Source: Prevotella sp.
GTDB taxonomy: Bacteria; Bacteroidota; Bacteroidia; Bacteroidales; Bacteroidaceae
Assembly (NCBI GenBank): GCA_016290175.1
Contig: JAEETD010000006.1
Location: 1-64,000, forward strand
Direction: 5' to 3'
Length of the DNA: 64,000 bases
Shown: one piece after another, positions 9,161 through 18,477 of the stretch
Layout: each line of letters opens with the position of its first letter
How positions within the stretch are numbered: position 1 is the first letter of the stretch
Program-made: the position numbers and the translations under genes
Notes under the pieces: generated by a model
Databases searched by the model: none
The model's input: only the letters and a program-made list of their open reading frames with translations
What the model was told of the DNA's origin: nothing

Positions 9161-9853
9161 TCATGCGAGGCACGCACGCAGAACCGCATAGATCAGCGTA
9201 AACACCAGCACACATACCGGAAGATCGGCATCGTTCAGAGCAAACCCCGTCTTGGTATAGGCGAGTGAGGTAAAACGGGAGGGCTGAGTCCACTTGTTGA
9301 TCAGATAGCGATAGAGGAAGTAGACACCCGTACCAACGATTCCACCCCAGCAAAGACCGACTAAGATATCACCTGGGAAATGAACACCCAGATAGAGACG
9401 TGTCCAGCAATTGGTGAGTGACCACAGAACCAGTGCAATGGAAAGCAAGCGACTGCGCACCAGCCAGCAGAAGAAAACGGCGATGCTGAACGTGTTGGCA
9501 GCATGGGCTGAGAAAAAGCCATAATTGCCGCCACGATAGCCATCGACGATATCCACCATGAGTCCTATCTCCGGATCACGGGTAGGACGCCAACGACCCA
9601 CCAAAGGCTTGACAATTGTATCATCGATAGTACCAGCCAGCAGCACACATAGTCCTGCCGAGGCTATAATGAGCGATATCTTCAAGGCTGACTCGCTGTT
9701 CTTGATGACAACTATCAAAAGACTAATATAAAGCGGCACCCACGTCCAGGCAGTCGTCAAAGTAACTACCAGGGAGTCAAGAAAGAGCGAATCACTGCCA
9801 TTCAGCAAGAGCAGCAATTGTTTGTCGAAATCTATGATCGGCTGAAAGTCCAT
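9161..9853 (-). CDS. PAP2 family phosphatase
   Basis: KPLVGRWRPTRDP, SAHAANTFSIAVF, LYLGVHFPGDILVG. Confidence 0.85.
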   Translation of the reverse strand: MDFQPIIDFDKQLLLLLNGSDSLFLDSLVVTLTTAWTWVPLYISLLIVVIKNSESALKISLIIASAGLCVLLAGTIDDTIVKPLVGRWRPTRDPEIGLMVDIVDGYRGGNYGFFSAHAANTFSIAVFFCWLVRSRLLSIALVLWSLTNCWTRLYLGVHFPGDILVGLCWGGIVGTGVYFLYRYLINKWTQPSRFTSLAYTKTGFALNDADLPVCVLVFTLIYAVLRACLA

Positions 9854-9885
9854 CGGTATTTTTTTACCCTTTAAGCTTTTTACCT

Positions 9886-12543
9886 TTAAATGGTCTCCAT
9901 CTGTTTGGTTTCTATCCAACCCTCCTTACCGTCTGCCAGGCGAATCTCCTTCCACTCCTTCATCGAGGCGTCGATGATGGTAACCCTTGTACCCTCGTGA
10001 AGAATGAAGAGGTCTATGCCGTTCTTGGCTGGCGTACTCTTCACATTGACGGCTGATTCGATAATGATGGCACCTGAGCGGTTCACCAACTGATTTTTCT
10101 GCTGATGGGCGAAGATATTACTGCAGATGAAGACAACAATCATCAGGAAGGCTCCAAAAAAGCCCACCTTGCGCAGCCATACATAGTTGGAGAAAAGATA
10201 TATCAATGCCAGGATAATGGCAAGACCCAGACACACCAGTGCAATCATGGCCCATCCATCGACACTGGCCATATTAACTAGCGAACGATACCAGGTAACG
10301 AAGAACATCTCCTGTTCGGGCACAATCTTGTCGATGGTCTTGGAACGAGCCATCTGCAAGTTAAAGCGGATATCCGGATCGCTTGGCGACAACAACAATG
10401 CACGTTCATAGTTGAGCACAGCACGGGTGATATTCTCTGTGCGATAATAGGCATTGCCAAGATTATAATACAGCTCGGCTGAGACACCCTTCTTAAGCAG
10501 GGCCTCATAGTCGTCGATAGCCTTCTGGTATTCGCCTCGTACATAGGCGGAATCAGCTTCTGCTTTTGTGATGGCATGAGAGGCAAGCGGTATGAGAAAA
10601 GAGGAAAGAGAGATGACCGCAAGCAGAATGAGACGGGCCTTCCCGCTTTCCACTTTCCTCTTTCCACTTTTCTTCATCACCTCTTCAATCTTCTCAATCG
10701 CATTCATGGCCTTATCATATACCTTATTCATATTACCCTTTGGATCACCAGGGGCATAGCGTTCAAACTCGCATTCATCGAGGGCACCCATAAACTCACC
10801 GATGGTCACCTCGTCAACCTGCCGTTCAGTCAGACGCTGGCTGATATTATCATGGGATAGCTGCTCCACAGGAATGGCGAGCTTATCACCCACATATCCC
10901 CAAAGGGCACGGAGTACCTCATCGTAAAACTCACTGGGTTTATTTTCTGCCATCAGGCGTGAAGCCTTCTTCAGGCGCTTGGTAGCTACCTTATTGGCAC
11001 GTTTGCCACGCTGCTTGGTGATGTTGGCATTCTCGATTGCCCGCTGACGGAAGATCACGAATAGAGAGATAAAGATGACTGCCAGGATGATGAGCGAGCA
11101 CCAATAACCCGTAGATCCAAAGAAGAAGTCATCGAGTGAGTGCTGCCTGCTGGCACCCGTCTTGATATGACGGATATCCTTGTTCAACAGCTGGAGGTCT
11201 TCCTGTCCTGTGAAATCGCTGACCTTAGCACTACCAGACCCCTTGGCCACATTGAGTGTAAAGCCCTCGGACTTCACCGTCTCATATTTTTGTGTAGCCG
11301 TATTGAAGAAAACGAACTCAATAGGCGGTATTTCAAACTTGCCAGGATGACGGGGCACTGCCAGGATATCGTAGATCATCGAGCCTTCTACACCATTCGA
11401 CGTCAACTTTGTCTTATCAGTAATCTTTGCATCGTACTTATCAAAGTCCTTGGGGAACTCCACCTGAGGCTGCTTGATAAGTTTCAGATTACCCACACCA
11501 CTGACGATGACACGCAGGGAGATGGGATCATTGGCCTTGGCCTCGGTCTTGTCGAGTTGTGCAGAGATATTGAATTTTCCCACACCACCTGAGAAGTTTG
11601 CAGGGCGCTGTGGCAGCGGATCCACCTGAATATCAATACTGGGGGCAACAATCTGCTTCTTCACCTCCACATAGCCCGAACCCCCATTGAAGAAAGCCTC
11701 AAAGGGGTCGATGTTACGATTCTGCTGAACAACGATGCCATTGAAAGTGATGCTTGGAATCGTCAACTTACCCGTCAGCTGGGGAAACATCACATACTGG
11801 CTCCATGTCACTGTGCGATACGGACGGCCATTGAGTGTCTCGATCTTGAAACTCTTCTGCTGTGGCAGATCCACCTCCTGAGTATGGAAACCTTTCAGGT
11901 CGGGCATCTTACCCTCTAACTGCGTCAGAGACACCAAGGTATATACCTTATAGGTCAGGAGAATGGGTTCTTGCTCATAGACACGCTTCTTGTTGGCACT
12001 CACCTTGATAAAGAGATCCGATCCGGAGATATGACTGCCGGCATCCCTCAACTCAGGCTCATCATCATGCTGACGTTGTCGAGCAGATGTTCCGGCACCA
12101 TTTGCCTGACTACGGGCATTGCCTGATACTGTAATCTTCAAGGTGTTTGAAGCGATGCTCTTACCGTCAACAATGACATGAGCAGCAGGAATCGTATATG
12201 TGCCGTTTTTTGTAGGCACCACGATATATGTATACGTGATGGACGACGAGGAACTGGTATGGCCATTGATAATCTGATAGCTGGACTGCATAGAACGATT
12301 GGGGCCTATGAGTACTTCCAGTTCATCTGGGATATCGCCAGCTCTGAACTCACTGACATTCTGAGTATTAACTGTATAGGTAAGTCGGAACTGCTCTCCC
12401 ACCCCCACATGTGAGGGAGCCGAGGCCGTCAGTGTCTGGGCTACAGCAGTGAATAGTGAATAGTGAATAGTGAACAGTACCAATAGCACTTTCACCATCC
12501 ATCTACACTTCACTGCATCTGTCCTATTTCTTTTCATTATCAC
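9886..12543 (-). CDS. BatD-BatE-like fusion (BatD Ig-like/TM + TPR/TM/SH3-like)
   Basis: 885-aa ORF combining domains that are normally separate batD and batE products; no stop at junction. Confidence 0.75.
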   Translation of the reverse strand: MIMKRNRTDAVKCRWMVKVLLVLFTIHYSLFTAVAQTLTASAPSHVGVGEQFRLTYTVNTQNVSEFRAGDIPDELEVLIGPNRSMQSSYQIINGHTSSSSSITYTYIVVPTKNGTYTIPAAHVIVDGKSIASNTLKITVSGNARSQANGAGTSARQRQHDDEPELRDAGSHISGSDLFIKVSANKKRVYEQEPILLTYKVYTLVSLTQLEGKMPDLKGFHTQEVDLPQQKSFKIETLNGRPYRTVTWSQYVMFPQLTGKLTIPSITFNGIVVQQNRNIDPFEAFFNGGSGYVEVKKQIVAPSIDIQVDPLPQRPANFSGGVGKFNISAQLDKTEAKANDPISLRVIVSGVGNLKLIKQPQVEFPKDFDKYDAKITDKTKLTSNGVEGSMIYDILAVPRHPGKFEIPPIEFVFFNTATQKYETVKSEGFTLNVAKGSGSAKVSDFTGQEDLQLLNKDIRHIKTGASRQHSLDDFFFGSTGYWCSLIILAVIFISLFVIFRQRAIENANITKQRGKRANKVATKRLKKASRLMAENKPSEFYDEVLRALWGYVGDKLAIPVEQLSHDNISQRLTERQVDEVTIGEFMGALDECEFERYAPGDPKGNMNKVYDKAMNAIEKIEEVMKKSGKRKVESGKARLILLAVISLSSFLIPLASHAITKAEADSAYVRGEYQKAIDDYEALLKKGVSAELYYNLGNAYYRTENITRAVLNYERALLLSPSDPDIRFNLQMARSKTIDKIVPEQEMFFVTWYRSLVNMASVDGWAMIALVCLGLAIILALIYLFSNYVWLRKVGFFGAFLMIVVFICSNIFAHQQKNQLVNRSGAIIIESAVNVKSTPAKNGIDLFILHEGTRVTIIDASMKEWKEIRLADGKEGWIETKQMETI
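10594..10675. repeat. Inverted heptameric arrays flanking an internal signal-peptide-like segment
   Basis: gaaaagaggaaagag vs ctctttccacttttc; 7-bp period gctttcc actttcc tctttcc acttttc. Confidence 0.65.
12448..12480. repeat. Heptameric array (agtgaat x3, agtgaac) inside signal-peptide coding region
   Basis: Encodes LFTIHYSLFT on the minus strand. Confidence 0.9.
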
Positions 12544-12575
12544 TATTATCTATTCACTTATCACTATTCACAATA
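12541..12575. repeat. Heptameric array (cactatt atctatt cacttat cactatt)
   Basis: 7-bp period in intergenic gap. Confidence 0.75.
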
Positions 12576-12577
12576 AA

Positions 12578-14275
12578 TCACCAATTCTTCAAGACCTGAC
12601 GTCGCTGGGGCTGCTGCTGGGCTTTCTTCAGACGATCCTGTGTCTGTTTCTCCTGTTGCATGGCAGCATTAAGCAGCTGTTCGGCATTGTCCTTACTCAT
12701 CTGAGGCTTCTGCTCTTTCTGCTTGTCCTTGTTCTGCTCTTGCTTATCCTGTTCTTTTTTATCGTCTTTCTTATCCTGCTTCTGCTGCTGATTCTGCTGC
12801 TGGTTCTGATCCTGCTTATTCTTCTGATGCTTGCATAGAACGAGGTTGTAACGCGTCTCATTATCTTCCGGATTCAACCTGAGTGCGTTTTTATAGGCCT
12901 CTATAGCCTCACCATACATCTTATGTCCCTGACAAATCACACCCATATTATGGAAAGCACGATACTTACGCATGGGATTTGTTTCCAACTTAGCAGCATT
13001 CTGGAACTGCTCTATAGCCGCTGAGTCTTTCTTCTGGGCCATCAGCGCATTGCCCAGATTATAGGTAGCCTGGGGATTACGGGGATTCTTCTCTACTGCC
13101 TTACGATAAGATACCTCGGCATTGGCAAAGTCGCCTGCGCGATACTGCTTATTTCCCTGGCGTACATACTGACGATCCGTCTGAGCGTTGGCAGAGGTGA
13201 ATGGGGAGAGGCAAGCGGTAAGAGATATGACTGCTACTAAAATGAGTCGGGAATTCCTTTTAAAGAGTGAAAGTTTCTTCAGCAAGGGGTTACGACGATC
13301 CAGAATACAAATCTCGATAATCAGCAAGAGTAGAGCTAATATACCAAAAGCCTGGAACTGTTCGTCGTAATCGCTGTAAACCGTCGTATTGGTCTCTTTC
13401 TTCGATAGCTTATCGAGTTCATTATCCAACTGCTGCTGAGCCGCACTATTGTTCTCCACATGGATATAGACACCGCCACCTGCTGCTGCAATCTGCTTAC
13501 ACATATCTTCATTCAGGGCAGACATCACTGTGTTGCCCGTGTTATCCTTCATGTAATTACCAGTACCGGGGATGGGAATTGGCGCTCCCTGAGAAGAGCC
13601 AACACCTAGCACATAAACACGCATACCTTTCTTCTTGGCAGTTTCAGCAGCCTCAAGGGCACCACCCTCATGATCCTCACCATCAGTAATGACGATAATA
13701 GCCTTGCCAATACCTTCCTCCTGCGTAAAACTGTTCATACCCATATTGATGGCAGCGGCAATATCCGTTCCCTGTGTCGCCATCATCGAAGGATCAATAC
13801 TCGACAGGAACATTTTCGCCGACACATAGTCGCTGGTAATAGGCAACTGTACAAAAGCATCGCCTGCAAAGACGATCAAGCCTATCTTATCGTTGGTGAA
13901 ATGGTCAACAAGATTCTCTACCATCATCTTACTACGGTCCAAACGGCTTGGTACGATATCCTCTGCCAACATAGAGTTGGAAATGTCGAGGGCGATAATC
14001 GTTTCAATACCCGTGCGTTTCTCCTGACTAATCTTCGTACCCATCTGAGGACGAGCCAGCATGATGATGAGAAGTGCCAAGGCTGCCAATAAAATCCAGA
14101 ACTTGACAGAAGGACGGAAGCGCGACACATCGGGCATCAGTTCCTTCAGCAACTTCGGATCGCCGAACTTGCGCAGCTTTCTCTTCTGGTTCCGGTAAGA
14201 GATGAATCTGACGAGTGCTAATACAGGTATCAGCACCAACAGCCAGAGATATATGGGGTCTTCAAATCTAAACAT
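12578..14275 (-). CDS. BatB-BatC-like fusion (VWA + TPR)
   Basis: VWA MIDAS DISNSML; TPR repeats; internal signal-peptide-like RLILVAVISLTACLSPFTSANA. Confidence 0.8.
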   Translation of the reverse strand: MFRFEDPIYLWLLVLIPVLALVRFISYRNQKRKLRKFGDPKLLKELMPDVSRFRPSVKFWILLAALALLIIMLARPQMGTKISQEKRTGIETIIALDISNSMLAEDIVPSRLDRSKMMVENLVDHFTNDKIGLIVFAGDAFVQLPITSDYVSAKMFLSSIDPSMMATQGTDIAAAINMGMNSFTQEEGIGKAIIVITDGEDHEGGALEAAETAKKKGMRVYVLGVGSSQGAPIPIPGTGNYMKDNTGNTVMSALNEDMCKQIAAAGGGVYIHVENNSAAQQQLDNELDKLSKKETNTTVYSDYDEQFQAFGILALLLLIIEICILDRRNPLLKKLSLFKRNSRLILVAVISLTACLSPFTSANAQTDRQYVRQGNKQYRAGDFANAEVSYRKAVEKNPRNPQATYNLGNALMAQKKDSAAIEQFQNAAKLETNPMRKYRAFHNMGVICQGHKMYGEAIEAYKNALRLNPEDNETRYNLVLCKHQKNKQDQNQQQNQQQKQDKKDDKKEQDKQEQNKDKQKEQKPQMSKDNAEQLLNAAMQQEKQTQDRLKKAQQQPQRRQVLKNW

Positions 14276-14276
14276 C

Positions 14277-15275
14277 TTACGGTATCCTCCTGAATATAGT
14301 TATACGTAACAGAATCTCAAGCAACAAGGCCAGCACGGCAATCAGCGCAAAAGGCTGATAAGCCTCATACCTCTTGCTGAACTGTTTCACGTTGAGTTTT
14401 GATTTCTCCAGTCTGTCAATTTCCTGATAGATCTTACGAAGTTCCTTCGTATTCGTAGCACGGTAAAAATCGCCTTCTGTGGCTACTGCAATCTCACTGA
14501 GCGTCTTGTTATCGATCTCCACAGGAATATTCACATATTGTACACCACCAGCCACAGGCATCGGATAAGGCGCCACCTTGTTCGTTCCCACGCCAATGGT
14601 GTAAACACGGATACCAAGACTTCTGGCAATCTCTGCGGCCGTCATCGGGGAGATATCACCGCGGTTGTTACTACCATCGGTCAACAGGATCACAACCTTG
14701 CTCTTGGCCTTGGAGTCTTTCAGACGAGAGACGGCATTAGCCAGTCCCATACCGATGGCTGTACCGTCCTCAATAAGACCTCGGGCTGCGATATCCGTAC
14801 GCACATTCTGCAGGAGATTCATCAAAGAGGCGTGATCGGTGGTCATCGGACACTGGGTAAATGCCTCGCCAGCAAAGATGGAGAGACCGATATTATCATT
14901 CGGACGTCCTGCAATGAACTCAGAAGCCACCTGTTTGGCAGCCTCAATACGATTGGGCTTCAGATCTTCTGCCAACATGGAAGTGGAAACGTCCATTGCC
15001 AGCATGATATCGATACCCTCGACAGACTTGTTCTTCCACGAATTCTGTGTCTGAGGACGAGCCAACACGAGGACTATCATCACAAATGCCAGCATACGGA
15101 GCAGCATGGACAGGGGCATGAGACGCACCTTCCAGCTCTTCGGTGCATAACGGAAGGCAAAGGTATCGCTCATCCGCATGGTGGGCTCCGTTTTCTTCCT
15201 GTACATCATATACCATATTAAATAAGGTATGAGGAGCAGGAGCAGAAACAGATATTCTTTATTGGCAAATTCCAT
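14277..15275 (-). CDS. BatA-like VWA protein
   Basis: AMDVSTSMLAEDL, DGTAIGMGLANAVSRL. Confidence 0.85.
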   Translation of the reverse strand: MEFANKEYLFLLLLLIPYLIWYMMYRKKTEPTMRMSDTFAFRYAPKSWKVRLMPLSMLLRMLAFVMIVLVLARPQTQNSWKNKSVEGIDIMLAMDVSTSMLAEDLKPNRIEAAKQVASEFIAGRPNDNIGLSIFAGEAFTQCPMTTDHASLMNLLQNVRTDIAARGLIEDGTAIGMGLANAVSRLKDSKAKSKVVILLTDGSNNRGDISPMTAAEIARSLGIRVYTIGVGTNKVAPYPMPVAGGVQYVNIPVEIDNKTLSEIAVATEGDFYRATNTKELRKIYQEIDRLEKSKLNVKQFSKRYEAYQPFALIAVLALLLEILLRITIFRRIP

Positions 15276-15283
15276 CTTCTCAA

Positions 15284-16408
15284 TTAATTAATCTGTTGAT
15301 AAACAGTATATACCACATAGCACAGCAAGGCGACACAACATACGATCAGCACCATGATGACACCTTTCAATGTACGACGCATCTTCTGAGATCGTACGTC
15401 CTCCTCAGACAACTGTGGCTTGACAACCTCTTCGGTAGGTACATTCTCCAACTTCGTCTGGTTAATGAACTCAATAGCATTCACGAGATTCATATCATTC
15501 TCGTTTATCAGCGTAGAGTATTTCGCAAACTTCACAAGATCGGCTGTTGTAAACAACTGGCGCAGTTCAGCGAGTGCCTTCTGGTCTTGAGAGGCTGTCA
15601 GTTTCTCGATAATTTCACTGCTGGTCATCTCCATCGCACTGAAGCCATAACGCTCTTCGATATATCTACGGAGTGTATCAGTCAGCTTGGTATAATACTC
15701 CTTTGGATTCTCCGACGACACCATCTTATCGGCCTTGATTTGTTCGATTTCCTTCATAGCCTTCTGGTGCGGCAGCAATTTCTTAACGATACGGATATGT
15801 GTAATAATCGGCTTATTATCACGTATACGTATATACAGATAATAAACTAAGGCCAAGAGGATTAGAAGCAGAACGCTCAACCAAAACGAGAGGCTCCAGT
15901 CACTCCAAAGGAAGGGATTATCCTGCACATCCTTTGGTCCGAAAAATTGTTCAACATGTGTGGTGTCAACTTCTATGGTCAGCACCTTCAGTGCCAGACT
16001 CTTGCTCTGATATGGTTTACCATCAACCTTAACGGTGAGAGGCGGCAGATAATAGAGCGTATCGTCGAAGGATGTGAGGGTATAGACCATCGACTTCTCG
16101 ACACAGCCATTATCCAATTCCTTGTCATCCAACGCCTGACCTGTCAGCACTTCTACACCAGGTGTTACGAATTCCGATGGTCCGAACTTAGGAAACTCCA
16201 CCTTTGAATTCTCTTTCACCACAGCCTTCAGTGTCACATGAGCCTGCTGTCCGACGAGCATCTCAATACGATCCACACTGGCCTCTACGGAAACCTGGGC
16301 GAAAGAAGTGAACAGTGAACAGTGAATAGTGAACAGTACAAGCAGTACTTTCACCATCCATTCTGACTTCACTTCCTTCAATGCTCTTATTTTCATCTCA
16401 CTATTCAC
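15284..16408 (-). CDS. Bat-operon membrane protein (BatD-like)
   Basis: Operon context; N-terminal signal peptide, central TM, DTLRRYIEERYGFSAMEMTSSEI. Confidence 0.6.
   Translation of the reverse strand: MNSEMKIRALKEVKSEWMVKVLLVLFTIHCSLFTSFAQVSVEASVDRIEMLVGQQAHVTLKAVVKENSKVEFPKFGPSEFVTPGVEVLTGQALDDKELDNGCVEKSMVYTLTSFDDTLYYLPPLTVKVDGKPYQSKSLALKVLTIEVDTTHVEQFFGPKDVQDNPFLWSDWSLSFWLSVLLLILLALVYYLYIRIRDNKPIITHIRIVKKLLPHQKAMKEIEQIKADKMVSSENPKEYYTKLTDTLRRYIEERYGFSAMEMTSSEIIEKLTASQDQKALAELRQLFTTADLVKFAKYSTLINENDMNLVNAIEFINQTKLENVPTEEVVKPQLSEEDVRSQKMRRTLKGVIMVLIVCCVALLCYVVYTVYQQIN
16307..16340. repeat. Heptameric array (agtgaac x2, agtgaat, agtgaac) in signal-peptide coding region
   Basis: Encodes LFTIHCSLFT; same context as 12448-12480. 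Confidence 0.9.
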
Positions 16409-16412
16409 TATT

Positions 16413-17282
16413 TCAGCTTCTCTGTTTGAACAACATCAGTAGTGCTTTTACGAAGTCCTCGTTGGTAGCAATGCTGACATTATCCACATTACTTTTATTA
16501 AAGGTCTCCAGCAACTGTGACTGGCGACTCTGCCAATATTTGTGATAGGATTCACGCAGGCGCTTGGAACTGGTATCTACATACTGTTCAAAACCTGTCT
16601 CAGCATCCACAACCTTCATCAGCCCTATATCAGGCAACTCCCGGGCACGCTGGTCATAAACTTGTATAGCCACCACATCATGCTTACGATTGGCAATCTG
16701 TAGCGACTGCTGGAAATCATTGCGTACATAGAAGTCGCTGAGGATAAAGGCTGTCGTACGCCGTTTCTGGACACTCGACAAGAACTCCACTGCCTGCTTC
16801 ACATCCGTCCGCTTCGACTCTGGATGGAAATCCAGCATCTCACGGATAATATAGAGGATATGCTTACGGCCTTTCTTGGGTGGGATGTATTTCTCAATCT
16901 TATCGGAAAAGAACACAACGCCGATCTTATCATTGTTCTGAATGGCGCTAAAGGCGATGGTAGCAGCTATCTCCGTCACCATATCACGCTTCATCTGCTT
17001 CTGAGTTCCGAAATCGAGTGAGCCACTGACATCAATCAGCAACATTACCGTCAGTTCGCGCTCTTCCTCAAACACCTTGACGTATGGACGATGGAAACGG
17101 GCGGTCACATTCCAGTCAATGTCACGCACATCATCACCAAACTGATATTCCCGCACCTCGCTGAAGGCCATTCCCCTACCCTTGAAGGCAGAATGATACT
17201 GGCCGGCAAAGATGTTTGAACTCAGCCCACGGGTCTTGATTTCAATCTTACGGACTTTCTTTATAATCTCACTAGTCTCCAT
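16413..17282 (-). CDS. DUF58 domain protein
   Basis: GRGMAFSEVREYQFGDDVRDIDWNVTAR. Confidence 0.9.
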   Translation of the reverse strand: METSEIIKKVRKIEIKTRGLSSNIFAGQYHSAFKGRGMAFSEVREYQFGDDVRDIDWNVTARFHRPYVKVFEEERELTVMLLIDVSGSLDFGTQKQMKRDMVTEIAATIAFSAIQNNDKIGVVFFSDKIEKYIPPKKGRKHILYIIREMLDFHPESKRTDVKQAVEFLSSVQKRRTTAFILSDFYVRNDFQQSLQIANRKHDVVAIQVYDQRARELPDIGLMKVVDAETGFEQYVDTSSKRLRESYHKYWQSRQSQLLETFNKSNVDNVSIATNEDFVKALLMLFKQRS

Positions 17283-17329
17283 AACAATCCAGATATTCTA
17301 GATATTCAGACTTTCAAGTCTTTCTAGAA

Positions 17330-18325
17330 TCAGGGAACCTCAACCTTGTTGACGATCTTAGAAACGATTTCCTCGCTTGTGATGTTGCTGGCTTCAGCCT
17401 CATAGGTAAGGCCAATACGATGACGCAGTACATCATGGGCCACAGCACGGACATCCTCAGGCACCACATAGCCACGCCGTTTGATAAAGGCATAGGCACG
17501 GGCAGCCTTGGCCAGATTGATACTGGCACGCGGAGATCCACCGAAGGAGATCATGTCCTTCAGATCCTTCAAGCCATAACGGTCAGGATAACGGCTGGCG
17601 AAAACGATATCGGCAATATACTGCTCAATCTTCTCGTCGAGATATACCTCGCCTACCACACTACGTGCTTTGAGAATCTCATCAGCAGTCGTTACCGGAG
17701 TCACCTTCGGCATCTCGCCGGCAATGTTCTCGCGGATAATCTTCTTTTCCTCATCGAGTGTGGGATAATCAATCACCACCTTCAACATGAAACGGTCTAC
17801 CTGTGCTTCTGGCAATGGATAGGTACCCTCCTGTTCAATGGGGTTCTGTGTAGCCATAACAAGGAAGGGATTTGGCAACTTGAAAGTCTCACTGCCAATC
17901 GTCACCTGCTTTTCCTGCATGGCCTCAAGCAAGGCACTCTGCACCTTTGCTGGAGCACGGTTGATTTCATCTGCTAACACGAAGTTCGCAAATACAGGGC
18001 CTTTCTTCACCTGGAACTTCTCATCTTTCTGCGAATAGATCATCGTTCCGATCACGTCGGCAGGGAGAAGGTCTGGTGTAAACTGAATACGGCTGTATTC
18101 TGAATCGATCAGTTGAGCCAGGGTCTTGATGGCCAGTGTCTTAGCCAGACCAGGTACACCTTCCAAAAGAATATGTCCATCACTCAACAGACCAATCAGG
18201 AGAGAGTCTACCAGATGTTTCTGTCCTACGATGACACGGTCCATACCAGCTACGAGATTCGTAACAAATGCACTCTGCTGTTCTATCCGGATATTCAACT
18301 CACGGATGTCAATTGCTTCTGCCAT
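17330..18325 (-). CDS. MoxR family AAA ATPase
   Basis: LEGVPGLAKTLAIKTLA, ADEINRAPAKVQSALLEAMQEKQVTIG. Confidence 0.93.
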   Translation of the reverse strand: MAEAIDIRELNIRIEQQSAFVTNLVAGMDRVIVGQKHLVDSLLIGLLSDGHILLEGVPGLAKTLAIKTLAQLIDSEYSRIQFTPDLLPADVIGTMIYSQKDEKFQVKKGPVFANFVLADEINRAPAKVQSALLEAMQEKQVTIGSETFKLPNPFLVMATQNPIEQEGTYPLPEAQVDRFMLKVVIDYPTLDEEKKIIRENIAGEMPKVTPVTTADEILKARSVVGEVYLDEKIEQYIADIVFASRYPDRYGLKDLKDMISFGGSPRASINLAKAARAYAFIKRRGYVVPEDVRAVAHDVLRHRIGLTYEAEASNITSEEIVSKIVNKVEVP

Positions 18326-18420
18326 AATATTTTTTCTATTTGATGTTTTCTAAATTTGACCGCAAAAGTAGTGAATAAATCGAATATAACGAACATTCTT
18401 CCACCTAAATAATATTAAAA

Positions 18421-18456
18421 AAGTTCCCTAAAACTTAAGTTTTAAGAAACTTTTTC
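18421..18456 (-). terminator. Hairpin with U-run downstream of HU-LysM gene
   Basis: AAAACTTAAGTTTT palindrome with flanking pairing and T-run on minus strand. Confidence 0.55.
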
Positions 18457-18477
18457 ATTCAGTAGGAAATTATTACT

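Noticed and set aside
12448-12480. Heptameric arrays considered as CRISPR
   Set aside because: Units are 7 bp with no spacers, and no cas genes are visible.
12470-12838. Leu-rich 122-aa plus-strand ORF
   Set aside because: Antisense of the Gln/Lys-rich BatC tail; hydrophobic only because of reverse-complement composition.
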